NCBI GenBank assembly: GCA_903887005.1
Contig: CAISOH010000223.1
Location: 1-40,748, forward strand
Length of the DNA: 40,748 nucleotides
Direction of reading: 5' to 3'
From: an uncultured Bacteroidota bacterium
GTDB taxonomy: Bacteria; Bacteroidota; Bacteroidia; Chitinophagales; Chitinophagaceae
This document shows, piece after piece, positions 1 to 7,915 of this stretch. Made by a program: the position numbers and the translations under genes. The notes under the pieces are model-generated. The model saw nothing but the letters and a program-made list of their open reading frames with translations, searched no databases and was not told where the DNA came from. Within the stretch, counting starts at the first letter, position 1. The number at the start of each line of letters is the position of its first letter.

Positions 1-117
1 AGCTCAGGCGGTACCCAGACTTTAAAGTTAGGTGCAACACTCAGCGTATCTGCAGCACAGGCAGCAGGAACTTATACCAACTCAACTGGTGTTCCGGTAA
101 CTGTTAACTATAACTAA
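1..117 (+). CDS. DUF4402 domain-containing protein, C-terminal 38 residues (5' truncated by window)
   Basis: An open frame runs from base 1 to a TAA at 115-117. The residues include GATLSV, AAQAAGTY and the closing VTVNYN, which is the usual C-terminal signature of the DUF4402 family of secreted beta-sandwich proteins in Bacteroidota and Proteobacteria. The function of that family is not established. The start, signal peptide and most of the domain lie outside the window. The family call rests only on this short tail. A terminator-like hairpin follows about 90 bases downstream. Confidence 0.7.
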   Translation, partial: SSGGTQTLKLGATLSVSAAQAAGTYTNSTGVPVTVNYN

Positions 118-123
118 GTCAAA

Positions 124-155
124 AGTAGATAGTCGTTAGTAAATAGTAGATAGTC
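124..155. repeat. Short copy of the 14-bp TTAGTAGATAGTCG repeat
   Basis: Just after the DUF4402 stop codon lie about two and a quarter degenerate units (agtagatagtcgttagtaa, then atagtagatagtc). They match the long 14-bp tandem array at 12050-12244, so this repeat family is dispersed rather than unique to one locus. Confidence 0.75.
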
Positions 156-208
156 AAAATCTCAAAAAGTGAATTAAAGGGTTAAAAAAATATTTAAAAT
201 AAGTAGCT

Positions 209-258
209 AAAAGGGGTATTCCAAAACTTGTTTTTGAGATATCCTTTTTGGCTTTTTA
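209..258 (+). terminator. Probable rho-independent terminator of the DUF4402 gene
   Basis: An 11-pair stem (209-219 with 239-249, two G-T wobbles) closes a 19-base loop and is followed by ggcttttt. The stem is A/T-rich and the loop long, so this is a moderate call. No other terminator follows the gene. Confidence 0.4.
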
Positions 259-326
259 GTATATGGCCTGGCAATGATTTAACCCGAAGGGAAGTTATTG
301 CACTGGCCGAATAAAACAGGAGCAAA

Positions 327-425
327 ACGTAACGTAACATTTTGGTGTTACATGGGTGTTACGGATTCAGAAAGTGTTACGGATTACGTAACAACTACGT
401 AACACTTTTTTGTTACGTTACGGAT
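327..425. repeat. GTTACG/CGTAAC-rich patch, left copy
   Basis: The 100 bases hold many copies of GTTACG or its complement, including repeated GTTACGGATT. A related patch in the opposite orientation (repeated AATCCGTAAC) lies at 2471-2530, on the other side of the NHL-repeat gene. No ORF is present here. Confidence 0.6.
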
Positions 426-700
426 TTTATAGCTGTTCTCTTTATTCAGCGCTGGTACATACGATACCTTCAGCTTCGGTCTGTGTTGTTGTTGTTTGCT
501 ATAAATATGTGATGCCTTCAGCATCATTAAATTGTATGTGATAATCCTGAAGGGACTATTTATTAAAAAAGTGAAAGCATTGATAGGCTTGCCTTTCAGG
601 GCTTTTTTATTTTATAGGGGACGGTTTGATTAAGCTATAGCACAAGTTTACGGGACTTCTAGGTTTGCGCTGAAGACGTAATTCAGCTATTGTCCCCTAA
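426..700. other. Gene-free spacer with small hairpins
   Basis: No convincing gene is visible. The spacer holds small inverted repeats: gatgc/gcatc around cttca near 511-525, cct-ttc-agg followed by a T run near 592-607, and aggggac (616-622) paired with gtcccct (692-698). These resemble the REP-like GC hairpins common between Bacteroidota genes. No function can be assigned. Confidence 0.35.
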
Positions 701-787
701 TAACCAAAGTACCGCGAAAAGCGGAGGTCGGCTACAACGGGAAATGCCTGAGTACTTAAATATCAATTTTGCCATAAGTAATAATTT

Positions 788-2110
788 CTACCAAACCACT
801 ATCTTTTCTCTATATGTATTATCCCCGACAACAATTTTTACTATATATATACCTTCAGAAATATCAAGGCTAAAATCTACATACTGAGCCGATGATTTTT
901 TTATGGTTCTTGTTTCCACAATTTTACCCAACAGATCCATAATAGTTATAGTTCCATAATTAGTTATATCAAGCATTTGTATGGTGAATTTTCCATTGTT
1001 GGGATTTGGATAAATTTTAATTGACTCTGCCGCCCCCGGTATATTATTTATTGAATTCCCTGTTGCACTTGTTTTAAGGATACGGTTATTGTACTTGTCA
1101 GCAATTAATATATTCCCCTTGTTGTCTGCAACAACCGCAGTAGGCCCGCTCATAGATGAAGTGGTACCTAAGCCGACAGGGCCTGAAATCGTGCTTATTA
1201 TCCCTGAAGTACTTACTTTACGGACACATTTGTAAACCTCATCTGGAAGATATACATTTCCAGCAATATCTGTCGCCACATCCAAAGCCTGCCCTATTTG
1301 GGCCGCAGTTGCGGGGCCGCCATCACCGCTGTAACCTCCAAGCCCCGTTCCTGCAAATGTATTTATTATTCCCATGGTATTGACAATCCGAATGCGGCTG
1401 CTAAGGCCACCATCTGCTATATATACATTGCCAGCATTGTCAACTGCAACACCTCCAGGATATTTTAATTCAGTTGCGGTGGCAGGAACACCATCGCCAC
1501 TATAGCCGGCAATGCCATTACCTGCAAATGTGCTTATAATACCAAAAGAATCAACCTTACGAATAACCGAATTCAATACATCCGCAATGTATATGTTTCC
1601 TTTGCCATCAAGCGTAACTCCGGAAGGCCAATTTAATGCCGCCAATGTAGCAGGGCCACCGTCGCCACCATAGGCCGCTAAACCGTTACCCGCTATAGTA
1701 TTGCATATACCAGATGAATTTACTTTGCGAATCCTATTATTACCCTGATCCGCAATATATACATTCCCATTACCATCAACTGCTACATTGTTAGGACTTA
1801 TTTCGGCTGCTGTGGCTGGCAGGCCGTCCCCATATGAACTCGAAAGACCATTACCGGCAAAAGTGGTGATTATACCTGATGAATTTATTTTACGAATGCG
1901 GCCGTTACTCCTATCTGATATATATATGTTGCCGATACCATCAATAGCTATGCCTGAAGGAAAATTTAATTCAGCCAGAGTCGCAGGCCCACCATCCCCT
2001 GAATAGCCTGCTGTTCCCTTGCCGGCGATGGTAATGAATTGCGCTTGCACAGCTATTGCGCGTACAAATAAAATTGTGGTAAATAAAATAATTAAATTGT
2101 ATTGTTTCAT
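788..2110 (-). CDS. Secreted NHL-repeat beta-propeller protein with T9SS C-terminal sorting domain
   Basis: This is a 440-residue secreted protein starting at the ATG at 2110. An upstream in-frame ATG (2143) adds 11 polar residues before the signal peptide, so the internal Met is preferred. The signal peptide MKQYNLIILFTTILFVRAIA ends near VQAQ. About six NHL-type blades follow (roughly residues 25-340), each with an AGNG..YSGDGGPATAA stretch and a GNVYIADxxNxRIRKV strand. The last 80 residues carry IYPNPNNGKF and end in YREKIVVW, a type A T9SS sorting domain. The protein is therefore expected to cross the outer membrane through PorSS and be surface-anchored or released. NHL propellers usually bind proteins or other ligands; the partner here is unknown. 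A relative with the same architecture lies at 32253-33707. Confidence 0.88.
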   Translation of the reverse strand: MKQYNLIILFTTILFVRAIAVQAQFITIAGKGTAGYSGDGGPATLAELNFPSGIAIDGIGNIYISDRSNGRIRKINSSGIITTFAGNGLSSSYGDGLPATAAEISPNNVAVDGNGNVYIADQGNNRIRKVNSSGICNTIAGNGLAAYGGDGGPATLAALNWPSGVTLDGKGNIYIADVLNSVIRKVDSFGIISTFAGNGIAGYSGDGVPATATELKYPGGVAVDNAGNVYIADGGLSSRIRIVNTMGIINTFAGTGLGGYSGDGGPATAAQIGQALDVATDIAGNVYLPDEVYKCVRKVSTSGIISTISGPVGLGTTSSMSGPTAVVADNKGNILIADKYNNRILKTSATGNSINNIPGAAESIKIYPNPNNGKFTIQMLDITNYGTITIMDLLGKIVETRTIKKSSAQYVDFSLDISEGIYIVKIVVGDNTYREKIVVW

Positions 2111-2217
2111 AGCATTTTTTTTATGAATGAGATTGTCTAGCAATTACATAAAATGCGTTAGTCGTATTGCTCTCGAGTTATCTAAATAAAGCAATAATCA
2201 TACCAAAATAAAGTAGG

Positions 2218-2409
2218 CTAATATCCTGTCCCAGGCCAGATATTAAATATGTTATTTTCACAAAATGCTTCTTCAAATTTCAAATGATACACATTGCTAT
2301 AAGGATTTCCGAGAATAAAATACAAATCGTCCTTGCTTATGAACTGTAAGCTATTGGGCATGACTTTTGATATTTCAGTATTTGTATTGTGAAAAGAATA
2401 ATTTCCGTC
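2218..2409 (-). other. Coding-like remnant (about 63 open codons), possible gene fragment
   Basis: A minus-strand frame is open from a stop at 2410-2412 to a TAG at 2218-2220. The first ATG is at 2361, which would give 47 residues (MPNSLQFISKDDLYFILGNP and onward). The composition looks like coding sequence (DDLYFILGNPYSNVYHLKFE), but no family is recognised and no promoter or signal is seen. It may be the tail of a decayed gene upstream of the NHL gene, or a small unannotated gene. Confidence 0.3.
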
Positions 2410-2470
2410 CTAGACGAGTCTCATTTTCGGACTCGCCGCAATCAAGGAACAAAACCTGAATATTTCCCCA

Positions 2471-2530
2471 AATCCGTAACAATCCGTAACACGTAACAAG
2501 TGTTTCGTACTGTTACGTAACTGTTACGGG
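2471..2530. repeat. GTTACG/CGTAAC-rich patch, right copy (inverted relative to 327-425)
   Basis: The patch has AATCCGTAAC twice in tandem, then several CGTAAC and GTTACG words. Its orientation is opposite to that of the 327-425 patch. The two enclose the NHL gene and the 2218-2409 remnant. Confidence 0.6.
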
Positions 2531-2661
2531 CGCATAAAAAATATCACTAACATTTTCCGAAAACTCCAAAAGTTATCCACAAAAACGGACTTGGGTAAAA
2601 GTTGAGGTATTAATAACCTGTATCCATATAATTATCAATCACTTAGCGCAGAAAAAAGATC

Positions 2662-2711
2662 TATGATATACACATAGCTGTATATGATAGTACGAAAAGT
2701 GCGTTATCATA
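2662..2711. repeat. 50-bp composite repeat of heptamer TATGATA, copy 1
   Basis: The structure is TATGATA (2662), a 14-bp spacer X, TATGATA (2683), a 15-bp spacer Y, then the inverted heptamer TATCATA (2705). A second 50-bp element at 31399-31448 has the same parts arranged as heptamer, Y, inverted heptamer, X inverted, inverted heptamer. Both are flanked by aaaa(g)atc on the left and aaactt on the right. The arrangement suggests recombination at the heptamers or a repeated protein-binding site. Confidence 0.75.
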
Positions 2712-2817
2712 AAACTTCAATTTGCCAAATCAAAAATCTTGCCTGAACTTTGTTCCCAAAAGCTAAAAATACCAGCAAAAGCTTGGAAAACTCCCATTTT
2801 TTTTTCAAAGAGGGGAT

Positions 2818-2845
2818 GCTAAATCAGACGACTGTCTGATTTAGC
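2818..2845. repeat. Perfect 12-bp hairpin
   Basis: The sequence gctaaatcagac (2818-2829) pairs perfectly with gtctgatttagc (2834-2845) around the loop gact. A partial third copy of the arm, gtcagatttag, follows at 2864-2874. There is no T tract and no adjacent gene, so this is more likely a protein-binding or structural element than a terminator. Confidence 0.6.
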
Positions 2846-3244
2846 TGGGGTGATTGGACGGTTGTCAGATTTAGTGTTGAGTAGGCTTCAAAACAGAATA
2901 CCAGGAAATTTTGTATTAAAACAATACCAAATACAATATTAGCAATAAATGCGCAACAGAGCGCAAAGAATGCGCAAGAATTTGTGGATAACTTTTTTAC
3001 AACTTATTGATTTTAAACATAATAAACTCTAACAAGTACCAAAATAAAAAAATCAAACTAGAATTGCGCAATTCAAAACTCTGATATAATTGCAATCGAA
3101 AGGAATGCTTTAGCGGCCTCGATACGGAAAGACAGTGTTATTATGCAATACCAATCCTGCTGCCGAATGGTGCAAACGCCACTGCTGCGTAATAGCCGCA
3201 AATAGCCCGGATACAAACTCTTTTAAATCAAAATTATGAGGGTT

Positions 3245-4246
3245 TTAAAATTTAACCCCCATTGTCAGCGCAATGTTGTTGATGTTGTAGTTGGTTTTGG
3301 CGGTGGGCACTGTGGCCGGGCTGCCTGAAACAACGCCGCTATAGTCTATGGAGTATGGCTGTTCGTAGCCCTGGTACATGCTGTGAACTAGGCCGAGGTC
3401 GGTAAAGAAGCGGTTAAAGCGGAAGCCTATGCCGGCGCTTAGGTCTATGCGCTCTGTGGTATAGGATGTAACAGTTGACTGCCCGTATGGGGTATAAGCA
3501 TTACCATAATAGCCAAAGCCTGCACGCGCCATAAAGTATTTGGAAATACGCGCCTCGCCGCCTAAACGGAAATTAGAAGCCGGCTGGTATGTCTTCTTAA
3601 TTGCCTGGTTCATGGCGTTCTGTTCCGCCTGGTAGGAATTCCCGAATTCATCGGGGAGATATTGATAGCGCATAGAACTGTAGTCAACAAATTCGTAATC
3701 GGCGGTAATGAAGCCAAGGTTATTGAGAAGGATGGTAGCACTCAATACTCCTTTCCATGGGGTGGTCATGTTATAATTAAACTGGCCCTGCTGAATACCA
3801 CCATTGTCCACCGACAACACTCCCGATGAATCTCCCTGAACTGATATGCCGGGGCGCGATATATCAGTTATAGAATAGTAAGTTGGCGAATGGAATGCTG
3901 CGCCTATGCGGAACATATCATTCACCTTATAGATAGCGCCAATCTTGGCATTGATACCACCACCCGTAATGTTCAGGTCCTGGTTGTAGGTAAAGGAAGA
4001 GAATCCGTAAGGGTTGGTGGCGTTGTTACCATCAGCCAGTGACTCGGTATAGGTAGTAGTGCGGTAGTAGTTAATGGTAGGTATCCCTATGGTAATGCCC
4101 AGCATCAGCTTCTCTTTATAATTGCCGCCCAGAGAAATCGTGTATTCATTTATGCCGCCGTTTTCCTGCACACTCTTCATCTGATTGACGCCACCCTGGA
4201 ATGGCACTATGGTAGCATATTTACCATTTGCATTCAGATTCAGCAA
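3245..4246 (-). pseudogene. OmpP1/FadL-family outer membrane protein, C-terminal part of frameshifted gene
   Basis: This frame carries about 330 residues of a beta-barrel: repeated aromatic/Gly strands, a KVNDMFRIGAAFHSPTYY stretch typical of the FadL-like (OmpP1/TodX) transporters of Bacteroidota, and a terminal strand ending in VKF. It has no signal peptide of its own, and its only nominal start is a TTG at 4244-4246. In this frame the upstream codons read GVSSYLL, which continues GYMG at the end of the 4240-4797 frame. The two are therefore halves of one gene of about 517 residues. Family members take up hydrophobic compounds across the outer membrane. Whether the break is real or a base-call error cannot be told from the sequence. 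Confidence 0.8.
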
Positions 4247-4797
4247 GTATGATGATACCCCATGTACCCAAGCGAACTTGAATTCTGGTCTGTAACACCG
4301 GTAGGATTCAGGTTGGCGTCTGATTCAAATACCTGTGAACCGGAACTGGTAGTGTTTTTGCCCTGGTAAGTATAGTTACGGTTAAAATCTGCGGTCCGGT
4401 TCATGCCAAAAGCAAATGATACTGTCTTCCAGTTCCTGTCGTCGTAGCGCTTGCCTTTTGGGGCATTCGTGAATACAAGGCCGAAATTGTTGATATTAAA
4501 ATGCGTATTGTTGTCCATAGTGGTAACAGTCGTGTACTCACTGCTGGTTGCGTTTATTCTCAGAGAAGGCGTGAATGTAAGTTCCGAACTGCGATATACC
4601 CCCAGTCCTGCAGGATTGACGCTGAGTGAGCTGAAATCGCCACCTACGGAGCCCAGCGCATTGCCAAAGCCCATGGAACGGGCTGTGCCCTGTACGGTTA
4701 AATTTGAAAGGTTATAAGCTTCTGTAATATCCTGTGCCGATGCAGCTACAGAGCCAAATATTAATGCGGGTAATAATACTAATCCGGTGATACGCAT
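4240..4797 (-). pseudogene. OmpP1/FadL-family outer membrane protein, N-terminal part of frameshifted gene
   Basis: The ATG at 4797 begins a signal peptide (MRITGLVLLPALIFGSVAAS, then AQ). The mature start includes TARSMGFGNALGSVGGD and SLSVNPAGLGVYR, the N-terminal plug signature of the FadL/OmpP1-like family. The frame ends YMGYHHTC with a premature TGA. Restoring one G in the GGGG run (CCCC at 4258-4261 on the plus strand) turns YMGYHH into YMGVSSYLLNLN and joins the downstream barrel at 3245-4246. A single-base loss in a homopolymer is thus the simplest explanation. Confidence 0.82.
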
Positions 4798-4833
4798 ACT
4801 ATCTGTTTTTATCTTTTGTTTATTCCGATATTC

Positions 4834-4923
4834 CGATGGGCGTTGCCCATCGCTATCGTTTTGTTTCGATGGGCGTTGCCCGTCGCTATCATTTTGTTTC
4901 GATGGGCGTTGCCCGTCGCTATC
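4834..4923. repeat. 33-bp tandem hairpin repeat, three copies
   Basis: Units start at 4834, 4867 and 4900. Each contains cgatgggcgttgcccRtcg, in which GATGGGC can pair with GCCCATC around GTT, followed by ctatc and a T-rich link. A further hairpin (gccct-ttc-agggc) follows near 4931-4943. The repeats lie between the Gly-rich gene's stop and the porin gene's start, so they form the 5' region of the porin gene. Such GGGCGTTGCCC words are typical of dispersed REP-like sequences. Confidence 0.85.
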
Positions 4924-4980
4924 CTATTTCGCCCTTTCAGGGCTTGGTGACATTTGTTTTTTAGGTATCATTTCAATCTA

Positions 4981-6141
4981 TTAATGACGTCCGCCACCAC
5001 CGCCACGGCTTCCACCACCACCGGAACGCGCACCGCCGCCGCCACCACCGGAACGGGCACCGCCGCCACCGCCGGAACTACGTGCACCGCCGCCGCCGCC
5101 AAAGCTGCGCATACCTCCACCACCACTGCCAAAGTTACGGGGACCGCCGCCATTATTACCACCACCATTGTAGTTGCGCGCAATAGGTCCGCGGCCACCA
5201 CCCTGCTGGTTACGGTTAGCACCACCAAAGAAGCCACGGCCGCCGCCGCCATTTTGCTGACCACCCATCCGTTGATTCTGATTATAGCCCCGTCCCTGCT
5301 GGCCGCCGCCTCTTTGAGTCATTCCATTGTTTCCTCTCTGAGACATTGCATTATTTCCACCGCGATAACCTCCGCCATTATTCTGGCCTCCTCTTGCACC
5401 GCCATTATTAGCTGTTCTGAATCCATTAGAATGATTAGCAGCAGCAAGTGTTGCACTTCTTAAGCCTATCTGGTTGCCACCACTCGTTGTTCTAAACCCA
5501 TTGCCATGTGTAGCTACCCTGGTGCCGATACTTGTCTGGCGCGGGCCATAAGCACCTCCGTAGCGACCACCATGACGACCTTCCAATCCACCGTAGTACC
5601 TGTTCCAGTATCCGCCATAATAATTACCGTACCAGCCGCCTGCGTAATATGGATAATTCCAGCAGCCGAAACCGCCATATCCGCACCAGGTATTCCAGCC
5701 CCAGCCGCCACACCAATAAGGCCCTATGCCTATGCTTACACCAAAGCCTGAATACCAGGGATTGTATCCCCAATAGGGGTCGTACCAGGAACGGTTGTAC
5801 CAGAAAGGATTGTAAAATGTGCTATAGTAGCCCATATTATAAAAGTCGTTATCAAAGCGGTTGATACGGGTGCAATACGAATCATCATCGTAGTCCACAT
5901 AGTCATCCCCGTTATTATTGCTTTGGTAATTATCAGGTGCCGGATTATCACCTTGATTCGCATAATTCTGCTGGTCAGAGCGGTTATCGTAGTCATTGTG
6001 ATTCCTTCTGCTATTACGATTACTGTCAGCGCCTTGACCGCCTCTCTGATCCGCGCCTGTTGAATATATATCATCGGTCTGCGCCTGGGTAACAGACCCT
6101 AAACCGAGAATCAATAAACCGGTTAACATTAAACGTTTCAT
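4981..6141 (-). CDS. Secreted Gly-rich low-complexity protein
   Basis: This 386-residue protein begins with a signal peptide (MKRLMLTGLLILGLGSVTQA, then Q). Four compositional zones follow. About residues 25-90 are Asn/Asp/Gln-rich. About 95-200 are Tyr/Trp/Gly/Pro-rich (YWGYNPWYSGFG, WCGGWGWNTWCGYGG), with four Cys between about 140 and 160. About 205-260 contain repeated NGFRT motifs. The tail from about 265 is Arg/Gly/Asn-rich and ends in tandem GGGGGARS blocks. No catalytic domain is visible, and the composition suggests an extracellular or envelope structural or adhesive role, which is inference. The GC-rich Gly codons in the tail differ from the flanking genes. The gene is transcribed divergently from proS. 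Confidence 0.75.
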   Translation of the reverse strand: MKRLMLTGLLILGLGSVTQAQTDDIYSTGADQRGGQGADSNRNSRRNHNDYDNRSDQQNYANQGDNPAPDNYQSNNNGDDYVDYDDDSYCTRINRFDNDFYNMGYYSTFYNPFWYNRSWYDPYWGYNPWYSGFGVSIGIGPYWCGGWGWNTWCGYGGFGCWNYPYYAGGWYGNYYGGYWNRYYGGLEGRHGGRYGGAYGPRQTSIGTRVATHGNGFRTTSGGNQIGLRSATLAAANHSNGFRTANNGGARGGQNNGGGYRGGNNAMSQRGNNGMTQRGGGQQGRGYNQNQRMGGQQNGGGGRGFFGGANRNQQGGGRGPIARNYNGGGNNGGGPRNFGSGGGGMRSFGGGGGARSSGGGGGARSGGGGGGARSGGGGSRGGGGGRH

Positions 6142-6181
6142 ATTGAATTGTTTTTTACGTAAAAATCCTTAGTGAAATTAG

Positions 6182-6189
6182 TACTTTTG
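6182..6189 (+). promoter_or_regulatory. Candidate -7 promoter element TACTTTTG for proS
   Basis: The sequence matches the Bacteroidota -7 consensus TAnnTTTG exactly and lies about 48 bases before the proS ATG. No clear TTTG -33 element is seen at the usual distance. Confidence 0.55.
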
Positions 6190-6237
6190 CGCTAATTCAC
6201 CAATAAAACAGACTGCTAAAAGAGTGCGAGGTTTATT

Positions 6238-7716
6238 ATGTCAAAAACTTTAACAAATCGGAAAGATGATTATGCCCAATGGTATAATGACATCGTTTTA
6301 AAAGGCGGCCTGGCCGACTATTCTGCGGTAAAAGGATGCATGGTCATAAAGCCGCACGGGTACGCCCTTTGGGAAAACATGCGGGATGAATTAGATAAAA
6401 GGTTTAAGGAAACAGGCCATCAGAATGCCTACTTCCCTTTATTTATCCCTAAAAGCTTCCTGAGCAAGGAAGCGGCCCATGTGGAAGGCTTCGCAAAGGA
6501 GTGCGCCGTGGTTACCCATTACCGCCTGAAAAACGATCCTAACGGCGGTGGCGTGATAGTGGACCCGGAAGCAAAACTGGAAGAAGAACTGATCGTCAGA
6601 CCTACGTCTGAAACCATCATATGGAATACCTATAAAGACTGGATACAATCTTACCGCGACCTGCCGCTGCTCATAAACCAATGGGCCAATGTGGTGCGCT
6701 GGGAGATGCGTACCCGCCTGTTCCTGCGTACTACAGAATTCCTGTGGCAGGAAGGCCATACAGCACACGCCACTAAGGAAGAAGCAGTTGAAGAAACGAA
6801 AAAAATGCTGGAAGTATATGCCACATTCGCAGAGGAGTTTATGGCTATGCCGGTGATACGGGGAGTAAAGACAGCCAATGAACGGTTCGCAGGCGCCGAA
6901 GACACCTATTGCATAGAGGCGCTGATGCAGGATGGCAAGGCATTGCAGGCAGGCACATCCCACTTCCTGGGGCAGAATTTCGCCAAAGCATTTGAAGTGA
7001 CTTTCCAGGACAAAAACAATAAACAGGAGTATGTGTGGGCAACATCGTGGGGCGTATCTACACGTCTTGTGGGCGCACTGGTAATGGCACACAGTGATGA
7101 TGAGGGGCTGGTTTTGCCACCAAAGTTAGCGCCGCTGCAAGTGGTCATTGTGCCTATTTTCAACAAAGATCCCGAAGCACAGGCTAAAATCAACAGTATA
7201 GCCAATGAATTGATTAGTACTCTTAAATCACAGAATATCCGGGTGAAATTTGATAATGATGATAACACCCGTCCGGGATGGAAGTTTGCGGAGTATGAAT
7301 TAAAGGGCGTGCCGGTGCGCATCGCATTGGGCGCACGTGATATTGCCAATAATATAGCCGAAGTAGCAAGGAGGGATACCAAAGAAAAAGCAAGCGTTTC
7401 ATTAGATAATCTTGCCGCACATGTGGTGCAGCTTTTGACCGACATACAGAACAATATGTTTCAGCGTGCATTACAGTTCCGCGCAGATAACACTACGGAA
7501 GTAAATAGCTGGGATGAATTTGTAAAAGTGCTGGAGGAGAAACCCGGGTTTATTTCCGCCCACTGGGATGGCACCACCGAAACAGAAGAAAAAATAAAGG
7601 AGCTCACAAAAGCTACTATACGGTGCATACCATTGAACAATAAGCAAGAAGAGGGTAAATGTGTGCTGACGGGGAAAGCTTCTAAAGAAAGGGTATTGTT
7701 TGCGAGGGCGTACTAA
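6238..7716 (+). CDS. proS: Proline--tRNA ligase, archaeal/eukaryote-type (ProRS type 3)
   Basis: The 492-residue class II synthetase charges tRNA-Pro with proline in the cytosol. Motif 2 is in [20 protein letters not shown] (about residues 156-176) and motif 3 in [19 protein letters not shown] (about 262-281). The anticodon-binding domain follows from about residue 295, and the extreme C-terminus has the type-3 extension ending RVLFARAY. There is no bacterial-type editing insertion between motifs 2 and 3, and the length fits type 3 enzymes, the form used by Bacteroidota. The ATG at 6238 begins [17 protein letters not shown], the expected N-terminus. The gene appears monocistronic, with its own promoter element and a terminator at 7748. 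Confidence 0.97.
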   Translation: MSKTLTNRKDDYAQWYNDIVLKGGLADYSAVKGCMVIKPHGYALWENMRDELDKRFKETGHQNAYFPLFIPKSFLSKEAAHVEGFAKECAVVTHYRLKNDPNGGGVIVDPEAKLEEELIVRPTSETIIWNTYKDWIQSYRDLPLLINQWANVVRWEMRTRLFLRTTEFLWQEGHTAHATKEEAVEETKKMLEVYATFAEEFMAMPVIRGVKTANERFAGAEDTYCIEALMQDGKALQAGTSHFLGQNFAKAFEVTFQDKNNKQEYVWATSWGVSTRLVGALVMAHSDDEGLVLPPKLAPLQVVIVPIFNKDPEAQAKINSIANELISTLKSQNIRVKFDNDDNTRPGWKFAEYELKGVPVRIALGARDIANNIAEVARRDTKEKASVSLDNLAAHVVQLLTDIQNNMFQRALQFRADNTTEVNSWDEFVKVLEEKPGFISAHWDGTTETEEKIKELTKATIRCIPLNNKQEEGKCVLTGKASKERVLFARAY

Positions 7717-7747
7717 ATAATAATTTTTGAATCAGTGATGATAATGG

Positions 7748-7777
7748 AAGCCTTGCAAATCAGGGCTTTTATTATTA
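7748..7777 (+). terminator. Rho-independent terminator of proS
   Basis: The 8-pair stem aagccttg/cagggctt (7748-7755 with 7761-7768, one G-T wobble) closes a 5-base loop and is followed by ttattatt, about 30 bases after the stop codon. Confidence 0.75.
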
Positions 7778-7915
7778 TACAAAAGGCATTAATAATTTCT
7801 CAAATAGCAAAGGTTATGACATAGCGCAATCGTTTTGGAAATGATTTAAATTATTATCTATCTTTAACAAATTAAGTAGGATTAAGGGATAATGAACTAA
7901 TAAAAAGTTAACAAA

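Larger units (their letters stand above)
2531..3244. other. Gene-free AT-rich region with inverted DnaA boxes and GCGCAA repeats (replication-origin-like)
   Basis: No ORF is present. A perfect DnaA box TTATCCACA lies at 2573-2581. Its reverse complement TGTGGATAA lies at 2983-2991. The two sit within a 16-base inverted repeat (2568-2583 and 2981-2996). Between and after them are a 12-bp perfect hairpin (2818-2845), three GCGCAA words about 10 bases apart (2951, 2961, 2972) and the palindrome GAATTGCGCAATTC (3061-3074). Together these resemble a replication origin. However, no dnaA, gidA, rep or par gene is in the window and only two exact boxes are seen, so this is a hypothesis. Confidence 0.35.

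Noticed and set aside
4954-5463. Plus-strand ORF of 169 aa rich in Thr/Ala opposite the Gly-rich gene
   Set aside because: It is the complement of the GC-rich Gly/Arg repeats. The minus-strand frame has a signal peptide and a consistent composition; the plus frame has neither.
6439-7092. Minus-strand ORF of 217 aa opposite proS
   Set aside because: ProRS is certain on the plus strand; this is an antisense shadow without recognisable features.
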